A stretch of DNA of 64,000 nucleotides from Streptomyces sp. HUAS ZL42 (GTDB taxonomy: Bacteria; Actinomycetota; Actinomycetes; Streptomycetales; Streptomycetaceae): the NCBI RefSeq assembly GCF_040782645.1, contig NZ_CP160403.1, forward strand, positions 5,243,001 through 5,307,000, given 5' to 3'. Under the pieces are notes generated by a model, which worked only from the letters and a program-made list of their open reading frames with translations, had not been told where the DNA came from and did no database searches. The position numbers and the translations under genes were made by a program. This document shows positions 8,728 to 16,579 of the stretch, piece after piece (position 1 is the first letter of the stretch; every line of letters starts with the position of its first letter).

Positions 8728-8742
8728 TTGACCCTGTGTACC
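8728..8742 (+). promoter_or_regulatory. candidate BldD box upstream of cdgB
   Basis: TTGACCCTGTGTACC matches the BldD pseudo-palindrome NTNACNC(A/T)GNGTNAN at every fixed position except the last A. BldD, dimerised by c-di-GMP, represses sporulation genes during vegetative growth, and cdgB is a known BldD target in S. coelicolor. The box is 113 bases before the ATG at 8855. Confidence 0.65.
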
Positions 8743-8854
8743 GAGTGGGCAGCGCGCTGTGATTCAGTGGCGGGGACGTAGTAACGGCATCACACCGAAA
8801 GTAGCGCCGAAGACAACCCTTGATTCGCTGCGAAGTCTCGGGGGGAGGGCGAGC

Positions 8855-10522
8855 ATGGAGACCGAGTCGGAGCCCTATGTCCGTCTTGCGTCCCTGCGAC
8901 AGCTGCACCAGGTCATGGCCGACATGAACACGGCACGCAGCCTGGCGGACACACTGCAGACCGTGGCGGACGGCGTGGTGACCGCGCTCGGCTACGAGCT
9001 GGCGTGCGTCAACCTCGTCCGCCCCGACGGTGACCTCGTCGTGGCCGCCTTCGCCGGCAATCCGGCCGCCGAGGCCCTGATCACCGGCCGCGTGGGCTCA
9101 CGCGAGTCGTGGGAGCGCCGGCTCGGCATGGGCGAGAACTGGGGCGACCTGGTCTTCATCCCGCACACCGAGGGCTGGGTCCTCGACGACGACGACGTCC
9201 CGCAGTGGTACACCGACGGGCCCGCACCCCGCTTCGAGGACGAGTGGCATCCGTCGGACCGGCTCTTCGCCCCGATGTACACACCCTCCGTGCCCGGCGG
9301 TTCGTGCGGCGAGCTGATCGGCGTGCTGTCCGTGGACCGGCCGCGCAACGGGCGGCTGCCGGGAGCGTGGGGGCGCGAGGCGCTCCAGATGTACGCGTTC
9401 CAGGCAGCCATCGCGATCAGCAACGCGCGTCTACGTGCGAACATGCAGCGCGCGCTGGTCCGCCTCGAACGCGAGCAGCAGGCCCTTCGCGCCAGCGAGG
9501 AAAGCTTCCGGCAGGCGTTCGAGTACGCCCCCTCCGGCATGGCCATCGCCGAGATGGGCGGCGACCAGCACGGCCGGATCCTGCGCACCAACGACGCCCT
9601 GTGCCGCCTGCTCGGCCGCCCCGCCTCCGCGATGCGCCGCTACTCGTTCTCCGACCTCGTGCACCCGGAGGACATAGGCACGCTGCTGAGAACCTCGGCC
9701 GAGGGCGGGCGGGCCGAACTGCGCCTCGGGCGCCGCGACGGCAGCTATGTGTGGGTGTCCCTGCGCAACTCCGTCGTCGCCGACGCCGCCGACGGCCCCC
9801 GCTTCCTGCTCACCCACGTCGAGGACATCGAGGAGCGCAAGCGCCGCGAGCTGCAGCTCGCCCACCGCGCCTCCCACGACTCGCTGACCGGCCTGCCCAA
9901 CTCCGCCGAGCTGCGCTCCCGCCTCTCCTCGCGCCTGTGTCAACGCGCGCAGTCGGCTCACCCCGCGCTCGACTCGTACGACTCGCAGGACGCCTCCTAC
10001 GGCCACCCGGCGGTCTACGACGCCAACGGCCACGGTTTCGACTTCCGGCCCGCCACGGCGGCGTACGACGCCTTCGACCACCATGTGCACACCGTCGCCC
10101 CGGAGGACGGCCGGGACGACGGCACCAAGGGGCTCGCGGTCCTCTTCTGCGACCTCGACGGCTTCAAGTCGATCAACGACCGGTTCGGGCACAACGCGGG
10201 CGACGCGGTCCTCATCGAGGTCGCCCGGCGGCTGTCGCGCGGCGTGCGCGACGGCGACACCGTGGCCAGGCTCGGCGGCGACGAGTTCGTGATCCTCGCC
10301 GACGGACTCGGCCGGGCCGACGCCCAGGACCTGGCCGTACGCCTGCGCAACGAGATCATCCAGCCGATCCGGGCCGAGGGCCGGGCCGTGCGCGTCGGCG
10401 CCAGCTTCGGTATCGGCTGGGCCCACTGCGGCATGACGGCGGACGAGGTTCTGAAGTCAGCTGACGAACGGATGTACGTCGAGAAACGATCTCGTCCCAA
10501 ACAGCACAGGCGTGCGGGGTGA
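8855..10522 (+). CDS. cdgB: diguanylate cyclase CdgB (GAF-PAS-GGDEF)
   Basis: A 555-residue cytosolic signalling enzyme that makes c-di-GMP from two GTP. Domains in order: GAF (about 15-190), coiled linker (ERLEREQQALRASEESF-like), PAS/PAC (about 225-340), and GGDEF (about 350-550). The active-site RLGGDEFVIL is intact, and five residues earlier lies RDGD, an RxxD inhibitory site, so product feedback is expected. The GGDEF domain carries a Tyr/Asp/His-rich insert after its first helix. The ATG at 8855 follows a GGGGGAGG ribosome binding site; a longer frame from 8759 lacks one. In Streptomyces, CdgB controls differentiation and antibiotic production through c-di-GMP acting on BldD. Confidence 0.93.
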   Translation: METESEPYVRLASLRQLHQVMADMNTARSLADTLQTVADGVVTALGYELACVNLVRPDGDLVVAAFAGNPAAEALITGRVGSRESWERRLGMGENWGDLVFIPHTEGWVLDDDDVPQWYTDGPAPRFEDEWHPSDRLFAPMYTPSVPGGSCGELIGVLSVDRPRNGRLPGAWGREALQMYAFQAAIAISNARLRANMQRALVRLEREQQALRASEESFRQAFEYAPSGMAIAEMGGDQHGRILRTNDALCRLLGRPASAMRRYSFSDLVHPEDIGTLLRTSAEGGRAELRLGRRDGSYVWVSLRNSVVADAADGPRFLLTHVEDIEERKRRELQLAHRASHDSLTGLPNSAELRSRLSSRLCQRAQSAHPALDSYDSQDASYGHPAVYDANGHGFDFRPATAAYDAFDHHVHTVAPEDGRDDGTKGLAVLFCDLDGFKSINDRFGHNAGDAVLIEVARRLSRGVRDGDTVARLGGDEFVILADGLGRADAQDLAVRLRNEIIQPIRAEGRAVRVGASFGIGWAHCGMTADEVLKSADERMYVEKRSRPKQHRRAG

Positions 10523-10665
10523 ACCGCAGGTCAGCAGGGCGGTCATCAAGGTGATGCGGCGTGAGTCACCCGTTCGGGGCAGACGGAGCGGGTAGGCTCG
10601 CCCTTTGCCACACGTACACACACCCGTACCGCATCCGCCCCGCACCTGTTGAGGAGTTCGAAGGT

Positions 10666-11631
10666 ATGACGCCCGGCAACAACGGCGCGAGCACGCCGGA
10701 GGACGACGACCCGTTCGGCTACCTCTACGCCGACGGACAGGCCAACGGAGCACAGCCGCCGTCCGGTGGTTACGGCTACCCGAACTCGGTCAGCCGGGTG
10801 CGGGCGGTCGGCGAGCGGCAGTACGGGCAGGGCGCCGCCCCCGGCCAGCAGCCGACCGCGCAGTACGGCCAGACCCAGCCGACCATGCCCCAGCAGGGTG
10901 CGTACGGCCAGCCGAACGCGCACTACGCCGCACCCGAGACGTTCCCCGGCGGCGCGCCGACCACCCAGCAGCGGGCGTACGGCGAGGGCGGGGGCGGCGG
11001 TGGCCGTGGCCCCAACACCAAGGGTCTGCTGATCGGCGCGATCGCGGTGGTCGCCGCGGTCGTGATCGGCATCGGCGTCGCCATGATGAACGGCGACTCG
11101 AACGACAAGGCGGGCTCCGACGCCGCCTCGTCGCCGGCCGCGTCGCAGAGCGCCTCGCCGAGCAAGCCCGAGGCGAGCAGCAGCGCCTCCGGCGCGGCGG
11201 AGCTGCCGCCGATCGACGCGAAGGCGCTCCGGCTGGACGGGGGCGCCACGCTCGCGTCCGACGTCAAGGGCGCCCAGGCCGACGGCGGCATCTACGTGAC
11301 GGGCCTCAACACCACCGGCGCCACGGTCACCTGGACCGTGAACGGCATCCCCGAGGACGGCACCTACACCCTCTTCGCGCACTACAGCGCCGCGGGTGAG
11401 GACGGGAAGATGACGCTCACGATCAACGGCAAGACGTTCGGCACCAAGCTGAGCATGAAGAACTACGCCAAGGCCGCCAAGGACGACTTCGCGAAGGGCT
11501 GGACGACCACGTTCGCGTGGCCCACCCTCACCAAGGGCACCAACACGATCAGCCTCTCCTGCCAGGACGGCGACAGCTGCAACGTCCTGCTGGACCAGCT
11601 GTGGCTGAAGCAGGGGCAGGTCGAGAAGTAG
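10666..11631 (+). CDS. membrane-anchored carbohydrate-binding (CBM35/CBM6-like) protein
   Basis: A 321-residue protein in four parts: a Pro/Gly/Gln/Tyr-rich cytoplasmic region (1-118), one transmembrane helix (about 121-141, LLIGAIAVVAAVVIGIGVAMM), an Ala/Ser/Pro linker (145-180), and an extracellular beta-sandwich (about 185-321) with GATVTWTVNGIPEDGTYTLFAHYSAAGEDGKMTLTINGK, typical of CBM6/CBM35. It should display a glycan-binding domain on the cell surface, and no enzyme domain is attached. The ATG at 10666 has GAGGAG/GAAGG ahead of it. It is followed convergently by the PfkB kinase gene. Confidence 0.85.
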   Translation: MTPGNNGASTPEDDDPFGYLYADGQANGAQPPSGGYGYPNSVSRVRAVGERQYGQGAAPGQQPTAQYGQTQPTMPQQGAYGQPNAHYAAPETFPGGAPTTQQRAYGEGGGGGGRGPNTKGLLIGAIAVVAAVVIGIGVAMMNGDSNDKAGSDAASSPAASQSASPSKPEASSSASGAAELPPIDAKALRLDGGATLASDVKGAQADGGIYVTGLNTTGATVTWTVNGIPEDGTYTLFAHYSAAGEDGKMTLTINGKTFGTKLSMKNYAKAAKDDFAKGWTTTFAWPTLTKGTNTISLSCQDGDSCNVLLDQLWLKQGQVEK

Positions 11632-11645
11632 CGGGGGCACAGGGC

Positions 11646-12575
11646 TCAGGCCGCGGTGACCTCCCCGGTCACCGCTATCCGGCCCACCAGCTCCTCGTAC
11701 GCCGACCGGTCGAAGTCGCCCGCCGTGGGGGCCAGGACCGTCGCCGCGGACAGGGCGGCCGCGCGGGCCAGCCGGTCCTGCCACGGCAGGTGCTCGACCA
11801 GGCCGGACAGCAGGCCCGCGACCGCCGAGTCGCCGGCGCCCGCCGGATTGCCGTGGACGCGGGCGGGCGGGGTGGCGCGCCAGCGTCCCTCCGCGGTCGC
11901 CGCGAGGAGGCCCTGGGCGCCCAGCGAGGCGACGACGGCCGATGCGCCGCGCCGGCGGGCGTCCTGGGTGGCGCGAAGCGGCTCGTGGGAGCCGGTGAGT
12001 TCGGCGAGTTCGTCGGCGTTGGGCTTGATGAGGTCCGGCCGGGCTGCGACCCCGCGGCGCAGCGGCTCGCCGCTCGTGTCGAGGAGGACGGGCACCTGCG
12101 CGGCGCGCGCCGTGCGGACGAGCCCCGCGTACGCCCCGACCGGCACCCCCGGCGGCAGGCTGCCGCACAGGGCCACCGCGGACGCGGACGCGACCAGATC
12201 CTCGTACGCCTCCTGGAAGGCGGACCACTCGAGGGGCGCTATGACCGGCCCCGGCTCGTTCAGCTGGGTCGTGTCTCCGGTGAGCTCGTCGACGACGGCG
12301 ATCGTGCGCCGGGTCGCACCGGCGACGGGGACGAGCGCGTCCACCACCCCGGGGATGCCGGTGAGTCGCTCCTGGACGACGCGCCCGGTGGCGCCGCCCA
12401 CGAAGCCGGTGACCGTCACCTCGTGCCCGAGCGCGGCCAGCACGCGGGCCACGTTCAGCCCCTTGCCACCGGGCCGTTCCGTCACGTCGGAGACCCGGTG
12501 GGACGCGTGCGGCCGAAGTGCCCGTACCCGATAGGTGATGTCGAGAGCGGTGTTCAGCGTGACCGTCAGGATCAC
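11646..12575 (-). CDS. 1-phosphofructokinase family hexose kinase (PfkB)
   Basis: A 309-residue PfkB/ribokinase-fold sugar-phosphate kinase. It begins MILTVTLNTALDITYRV, has GGKGLNVARVLAALGHEV (signature 1) and the catalytic GNPAGAGDSAVAGLL (signature 2, with the base aspartate). The family phosphorylates fructose-1-phosphate, tagatose-6-phosphate or related sugars. Next to nagA and nagK, a role in the same aminosugar or fructose-phosphate stream is reasonable, but the substrate is not certain. A hairpin at 12640-12683 separates it from nagA, so it may have its own promoter. Confidence 0.9.
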   Translation of the reverse strand: MILTVTLNTALDITYRVRALRPHASHRVSDVTERPGGKGLNVARVLAALGHEVTVTGFVGGATGRVVQERLTGIPGVVDALVPVAGATRRTIAVVDELTGDTTQLNEPGPVIAPLEWSAFQEAYEDLVASASAVALCGSLPPGVPVGAYAGLVRTARAAQVPVLLDTSGEPLRRGVAARPDLIKPNADELAELTGSHEPLRATQDARRRGASAVVASLGAQGLLAATAEGRWRATPPARVHGNPAGAGDSAVAGLLSGLVEHLPWQDRLARAAALSAATVLAPTAGDFDRSAYEELVGRIAVTGEVTAA

Positions 12576-12639
12576 CCGGGCCGACCTCCCCCGAAATGCG
12601 CTTTCTGCCGTGTGGTTTCCGGAGGCTCGATCATGCCAA

Positions 12640-12683
12640 AGAGACGGTGGTTGGCCTAGGGCCTGCAGCCGGCCACCGTCTCT
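12640..12683 (-). terminator. hairpin after nagKA
   Basis: AGAGACGGTGG (12640-12650) is complementary to CCACCGTCTCT (12673-12683), an 11-base-pair stem with further GGCC/GGCC pairing inside the 22-base loop. It lies just after the nagA stop on the reverse strand. No long T-run follows, as is common for Streptomyces terminators. Confidence 0.6.
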
Positions 12684-12699
12684 CCGAGTGCGGGACGTC

Positions 12700-13845
12700 T
12701 CAGCCCAGTTGGGGATCGACCACCCACTCGCCGCGGCGCATCACACCCTTGAGGTCGAAGCCGGCGTCAAGGAGGACCAGGTCGGCGTCCTTGCCGGGGT
12801 CGAGGGAGCCGATCCGGTCGTACAGGCCGAGTACGCGGGCCGGGCTGGCGGAGAGCGCGGCCACCACGTCCTCCACCGGCAGCCCGTCGAGCGTCACCGC
12901 CCGCTTGAACGCGCGGTCCAGGGTCAGGGTGGAGCCCGCGATCGAGCCGCCTTCGACGAGACGCGCCACGCCCTCCGTCACGTCCACCTCCAGCGGGCCG
13001 AGCATGTACCGCCCGTCGCCGATGCCGGCCGCGTCCATCGCGTCCGTGATGAACGCCACACGGTCGGCGCCCGCGTGATGGAACGCCAGCTTCAGGGAGG
13101 CCGGGTGGAGATGCGTGCCGTCGTTGATGAGCTCGACCGTGACGCGCTCGTCCTCGAGGAGGGCGGCGATCGGGCCGGGGGAGCGGTGGCCGAGCGTGGG
13201 CATCGCGTTGTAGAGGTGGGTCGCGACGGTCGCGCCCGCCTCGATGGCCTCCACCGTCTGCTCGTACGTCGCGTCCGTGTGCCCGATCGCCGCGATCACC
13301 CCCTGCTCCGCGAGCAGCCGTACGGAGTCGATGCCGCCCGGCAGTTCGGTCGCCAGGGTCACCATCTTCGCCTTGCCGCGCGCCGCGTCGATCAGCTTGC
13401 GCACCTCCGCCGGATCCGGGTCGCGCAGCAGCTCCTCGGAGTGCGCGCCCTTGCGGCACGGTGAGATGAACGGCCCCTCGAAGTGGATGCCGGCGATCTC
13501 GCCCTGCTCGGCCAGCTCGGAGAGCAGGCCCGCCCGCTGGGCCAGGAAGTCCATGTCGACCGTGACGGTCGACGCCACCAGGGTGGTCGTGCCGTGCCGG
13601 CGGTGGGTGCGGACGCCGTTCAGGACCTCGTCGACCGTCCCGGAGGTGAAGGACGCGCCGCCGCCGCCGTGGTTGTGGATGTCGACGAAGCCCGGGACCA
13701 GCCAGTGGCCCCGTACGTCGACGACCTCGGCGTCCTCGGGGGCGCTCCCGGCGATCCGCGTGCCCTCGACGATCACGCGGCCGCCGTCCACGATCCCCGT
13801 GGGCAGCACCACCCGAGCACCGGCGAGTACCAAGCTAGGAGCCAT
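12700..13845 (-). CDS. nagA: N-acetylglucosamine-6-phosphate deacetylase
   Basis: A 381-residue amidohydrolase that removes acetate from GlcNAc-6-phosphate, giving glucosamine-6-phosphate, the effector known to release DasR. Metal-binding and catalytic motifs are present: VDIHNHGGGGASF, IHFEGPFISPCRKGAH (metal glutamate), IGHTDATYEQT, ATHLYNAM and ITDAMDAAGIGDG (catalytic aspartate). Its ATG shares one base with the nagK stop (TGATG), showing translational coupling in a nagKA operon controlled by the dre sites at 14892-14925. Confidence 0.97.
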   Translation of the reverse strand: MAPSLVLAGARVVLPTGIVDGGRVIVEGTRIAGSAPEDAEVVDVRGHWLVPGFVDIHNHGGGGASFTSGTVDEVLNGVRTHRRHGTTTLVASTVTVDMDFLAQRAGLLSELAEQGEIAGIHFEGPFISPCRKGAHSEELLRDPDPAEVRKLIDAARGKAKMVTLATELPGGIDSVRLLAEQGVIAAIGHTDATYEQTVEAIEAGATVATHLYNAMPTLGHRSPGPIAALLEDERVTVELINDGTHLHPASLKLAFHHAGADRVAFITDAMDAAGIGDGRYMLGPLEVDVTEGVARLVEGGSIAGSTLTLDRAFKRAVTLDGLPVEDVVAALSASPARVLGLYDRIGSLDPGKDADLVLLDAGFDLKGVMRRGEWVVDPQLG

Positions 13846-14864
13846 CAGGTGGTTACCTCCGAGGGGTCAGGGGTCGTAGGACGGTCGGTTGCCGCAGGCG
13901 CGGCAGGAGACGGCGTTTCGAGGAGATCCCAGGCGAGGAGACCCGCACCGAGGCATCCCGCGGAGTCCCCCAGGGCCGCGGGGACGATGGCCGGCAGCTT
14001 CTGGAAGGTCACGCGCCGCCGCACGGCGTCCCGCAGCGGTGTGAACAACGTCTCCCCCGCCTCGGCGAGCCCGCCACCGACGATGAGTGTGCGCGGATCC
14101 AGCAGGGTGAGCGCGGTGACCAGGCCGTCGGCGAGGGCGTCGACGGCGTCCTGCCACACTCGTACGGCGTTCGGGTCCCCGGACGCGACGGCCTTCGCGC
14201 AGTCGGCCGCGTCCGCCTGCGGGTCCCCGCAGGCCGCCGCCCATGCCTCGCTCACCGCCGCCGCGGACGCGAACCGCTCCAGACACCCCCGTTGCCCGCA
14301 CGGACACGGCGTGCCCCCGGGCCGTACGACGATGTGGCCGATCTCGCCCGCGAAGCCGTGCGCGCCCGCCTCCACCCGGCCGTCGATGCCGATGGCGCCC
14401 GCGATCCCGGTGCCGAGGGGCACGAAGAGGAAGCGGTCGGCTCCCTGCCCCGCGCCGATCCGGCCCTCCGCCAGCCCTCCGGTGCGCACGTCGTGGCCGA
14501 GGGCGACCGGGATGCCGCCGAGCCGGTCGGCGAGCAGGTCGCGCAGGGGTACGTCGGTCCAGCCCAGGTTGGCGGCGTAGACGGCGATGCCGCGCGCCTC
14601 GTCGACGATGCCGGGGACGGCGACGCCGGCGGCGGCCGCGGGCTCGCCGAGGTGCCGCTCGCCGTACGCGCGCAGGTCGGCGGCGAAGTCGAGGATGCCC
14701 TCGACGACCGCCTCGGGGCCGCGTTCGCGTCCGGTGGACCGGCGGGCCTGGTGCAGCAGCACGGGGCTCCCGGGGGGTGTGCCCCCGGCCGTCGCCGTGC
14801 CGGCCCCTACCAGGGCGGCCTTCATCCCGGTGCCGCCCACGTCGAGGGCGATGACATGTCTCAC
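13845..14864 (-). CDS. nagK: N-acetylglucosamine kinase, ROK family
   Basis: A 339-residue ROK sugar kinase. The N-terminal ATP-binding strand is ALDVGGTGMKAALVG, the ROK zinc motif is CPCGQRGCLERFASA, and the phosphate loop region LFVPLGTGIAGAIGIDG is intact. Paired with nagA it most likely phosphorylates free N-acetylglucosamine, supplementing PTS uptake. There is no DNA-binding domain, so it is a kinase and not a ROK repressor. It is the first gene of the nagKA operon and is divergent from a sugar-binding protein gene across two dre-type sites. Confidence 0.94.
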   Translation of the reverse strand: MRHVIALDVGGTGMKAALVGAGTATAGGTPPGSPVLLHQARRSTGRERGPEAVVEGILDFAADLRAYGERHLGEPAAAAGVAVPGIVDEARGIAVYAANLGWTDVPLRDLLADRLGGIPVALGHDVRTGGLAEGRIGAGQGADRFLFVPLGTGIAGAIGIDGRVEAGAHGFAGEIGHIVVRPGGTPCPCGQRGCLERFASAAAVSEAWAAACGDPQADAADCAKAVASGDPNAVRVWQDAVDALADGLVTALTLLDPRTLIVGGGLAEAGETLFTPLRDAVRRRVTFQKLPAIVPAALGDSAGCLGAGLLAWDLLETPSPAAPAATDRPTTPDPSEVTT

Positions 14865-14891
14865 GGGAACAGTGTGGCCCGATTACCTGTA

Positions 14892-14907
14892 AGAGGTCTA
14901 GTCCACT
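14892..14907. promoter_or_regulatory. DasR responsive element (dre), site 1
   Basis: AGAGGTCTAGTCCACT differs from the symmetric dre form AGTGGTCTAGACCACT at two positions. It lies 28 bases before the nagK start, between nagK and the divergent sugar-binding gene. DasR is the GntR-family repressor of aminosugar metabolism in Streptomyces. Confidence 0.8.
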
Positions 14908-14909
14908 TG

Positions 14910-14925
14910 CGTGGTATAGACCATA
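14910..14925. promoter_or_regulatory. DasR responsive element (dre), site 2
   Basis: CGTGGTATAGACCATA keeps 11 of the 12 core dre bases TGGTCTAGACCA. Its centre is 18 bases from that of site 1, a bit under two helical turns, which would let two DasR dimers sit side by side. It is placed to control both nagKA and the divergent sugar-binding gene. Confidence 0.7.
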
Positions 14926-14971
14926 ATCGCGAGGCAATGGACGGCGAGTCGAGATGGCTGGGGTGACGGCG

Positions 14972-16243
14972 ATGCAGGGGCGGAGAGCAAGAACGATCGC
15001 GGTGGTGTCCGCGCTGGGGATGACGGCGGCCCTCGGCGGCTTCCGGCTCATCGGCAGCGGCGGAGCGAGCGAGGTGACACTCCGGCTGGTCGCCGCGGAC
15101 TACGGCGACAGCGCCGCGAACAGCTCGAAGAAGTACTGGGACGAGCTGGTCGAGGAGTACGAGGCCGAGCACCCGGACGTGACGGTCGACGTCACCGTGT
15201 ACTCCTGGAACGACGTCGACCGCAAGGTCAAGGAGATGGTCGCCGCCGGCGAGGCGCCCGACATGGCCCAGATCGGCGCGTACTCCGACTACGCGGCGAA
15301 GGGGCTGCTCTACAAGGCCGACGACGTGCTCTCCATACCCGTCCAGGCCGACTTCGCCCCCCAGCTCGTCGCGGCGGGACAGGTGCACGGGGTGCAGTAC
15401 GGCATGCCGTTCGCGGCTTCCACGCGCCTGCTCTTCTACAACAAGAGCCTCTTCAAGCGGGCCGGGCTCACCCCGCCGAAGACCTGGGACCAGCTCGCCG
15501 CCGACGCGAAGGCGCTGAAGGCGGAGGGCGTGAAGTACCCGTACGCGCTGCCGCTCGGGCCGGAGGAGGCGCAGGCCGAGACGATGCAGTGGCTGCTCAG
15601 CGGCGGAGGCGGCTACACCGAGACCGCCGGCAGCTACCGGATCGACGACCCCGAGAACGTCCGGACCTTCACCTGGCTCAGGGACAAGCTGGTCGGCAAG
15701 GGGCTGACCGGGCCGGTCGCGCCGGGGAAGCTGAACCGTGCGGACGCGTTCGCGGCGTTCGCGAGCGGGGAGGTCGGCATGCTGAACGGCCACCCCACGC
15801 TGATGAAGCTCGCCGAGCAGAAGGGCGTGCAGGTCGGCATGGTGCCGATGCCGGGCCGCAGCGGGGAGAGCAAGGCGACGATGGGGGTCGCCGACTGGAT
15901 GATGGCGTTCAAGCGGAGCGGGCACGGCGAGCAGATCGGCGACTTCCTCGACTTCGTCTACAGCGAGCAGAACGTGCTGGACTTCTCGCGTGAGTACGAC
16001 CTGCTGCCGGTCACCAACTCGGCGTCCGAGGTGATGAGTTCGGCCGCGCAGGACAAGGCGCTGGAGCCGTTCCTCGAGGAACTCCCCGTCGCCGAGCTCT
16101 ATCCCGTGGGGCGAACGTCGTGGGCGGCGGTCAGTGCGGCGGTGAAGCGGAGCATCGGGCAGGCGGTGACGGCGACGGGCGATCCGGCAGGGGTGCTGGG
16201 GAAGTTGCAGATGACGGCGACGAAGGCGGAGCGCGGGCAGTAG
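14972..16243 (+). CDS. extracellular sugar-binding protein, ABC transporter type
   Basis: A family-1 solute-binding protein of 423 residues (429 from the ATG at 14954). The twin basic N-terminus (MQGRRARTIAVV) and a hydrophobic segment form a signal or anchor. The mature part has EVTLRLVAADYG, a middle hinge with STRLLFYNKSLFKRAGL and PKTWDQL, and FASGEVGMLNGHPTLM, all typical of sugar binders. The expected lipobox cysteine is missing: the segment reads ALGMTAALGGFRLIGSGG. No permease genes follow, so partners must be elsewhere. It shares two dre sites with nagKA, suggesting an aminosugar or oligosaccharide ligand. GGGGTGAC before 14972 favours that start. Confidence 0.88.
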   Translation: MQGRRARTIAVVSALGMTAALGGFRLIGSGGASEVTLRLVAADYGDSAANSSKKYWDELVEEYEAEHPDVTVDVTVYSWNDVDRKVKEMVAAGEAPDMAQIGAYSDYAAKGLLYKADDVLSIPVQADFAPQLVAAGQVHGVQYGMPFAASTRLLFYNKSLFKRAGLTPPKTWDQLAADAKALKAEGVKYPYALPLGPEEAQAETMQWLLSGGGGYTETAGSYRIDDPENVRTFTWLRDKLVGKGLTGPVAPGKLNRADAFAAFASGEVGMLNGHPTLMKLAEQKGVQVGMVPMPGRSGESKATMGVADWMMAFKRSGHGEQIGDFLDFVYSEQNVLDFSREYDLLPVTNSASEVMSSAAQDKALEPFLEELPVAELYPVGRTSWAAVSAAVKRSIGQAVTATGDPAGVLGKLQMTATKAERGQ

Positions 16244-16275
16244 GCGGTGTCGGTGGTTGGGGCTACGGTGCGGGG

Positions 16276-16515
16276 ATGGACGAGGAGCAGTCGGAGCTGG
16301 GCGTGCGGGAGAAGGGGATCCTCGCGCTGGAACGCAGGGGGTTTCCGGGGCCCGGCGCGAAGGAACGGGCCATACGTGAGGAACTCGGCCTTGCTCCTGT
16401 CCGCTACTACCAGCTCCTGAACGCCCTGCTTGACGACCCTCGGGCGCTGGCGCACGACCCGGTGACGGTGAACAGGCTGCGGCGGATACGGGAGAGACGG
16501 CGGGCGGACCGATAG
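16276..16515 (+). CDS. DUF3263 small protein
   Basis: A 79-residue acidic/basic helical protein, with LGVREKGILALERRGFPGPGAKERAIREELGLAPVRYYQLLNALLDDPRAL in its middle. The spacing resembles a winged or homeodomain-like helix-turn-helix, and the family is conserved in actinobacteria with no firm function. The ATG at 16276 is the natural start; upstream in-frame sequence overlaps the previous gene. It may be a small DNA-binding protein. Confidence 0.82.
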   Translation: MDEEQSELGVREKGILALERRGFPGPGAKERAIREELGLAPVRYYQLLNALLDDPRALAHDPVTVNRLRRIRERRRADR

Positions 16516-16579
16516 GTCACCCGACTCGGTTTCCTGCCGGGTTCACCTCTTGTCCGAGGTCCGCCGATAAGGTCGCTCC

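Larger units (their letters stand above)
8519..8854 (+). promoter_or_regulatory. cdgB upstream region with candidate Crp and BldD sites
   Basis: About 336 bases without a gene between the divergent flavin reductase and diguanylate cyclase genes. It is locally AT-rich around 8630-8700 compared with its surroundings, as expected for a regulated promoter. It holds the 16-base palindrome and the BldD-type box listed separately, plus the GGGGGAGG ribosome binding site (from 8841) before the ATG at 8855. No -35/-10 pair is clear enough to call. Confidence 0.5.

Noticed and set aside
8759..8854. Longer N-terminus for CdgB starting at 8759
   Set aside because: No ribosome binding site precedes it, while the ATG at 8855 has GGGGGAGG at good distance and begins at conserved sequence.
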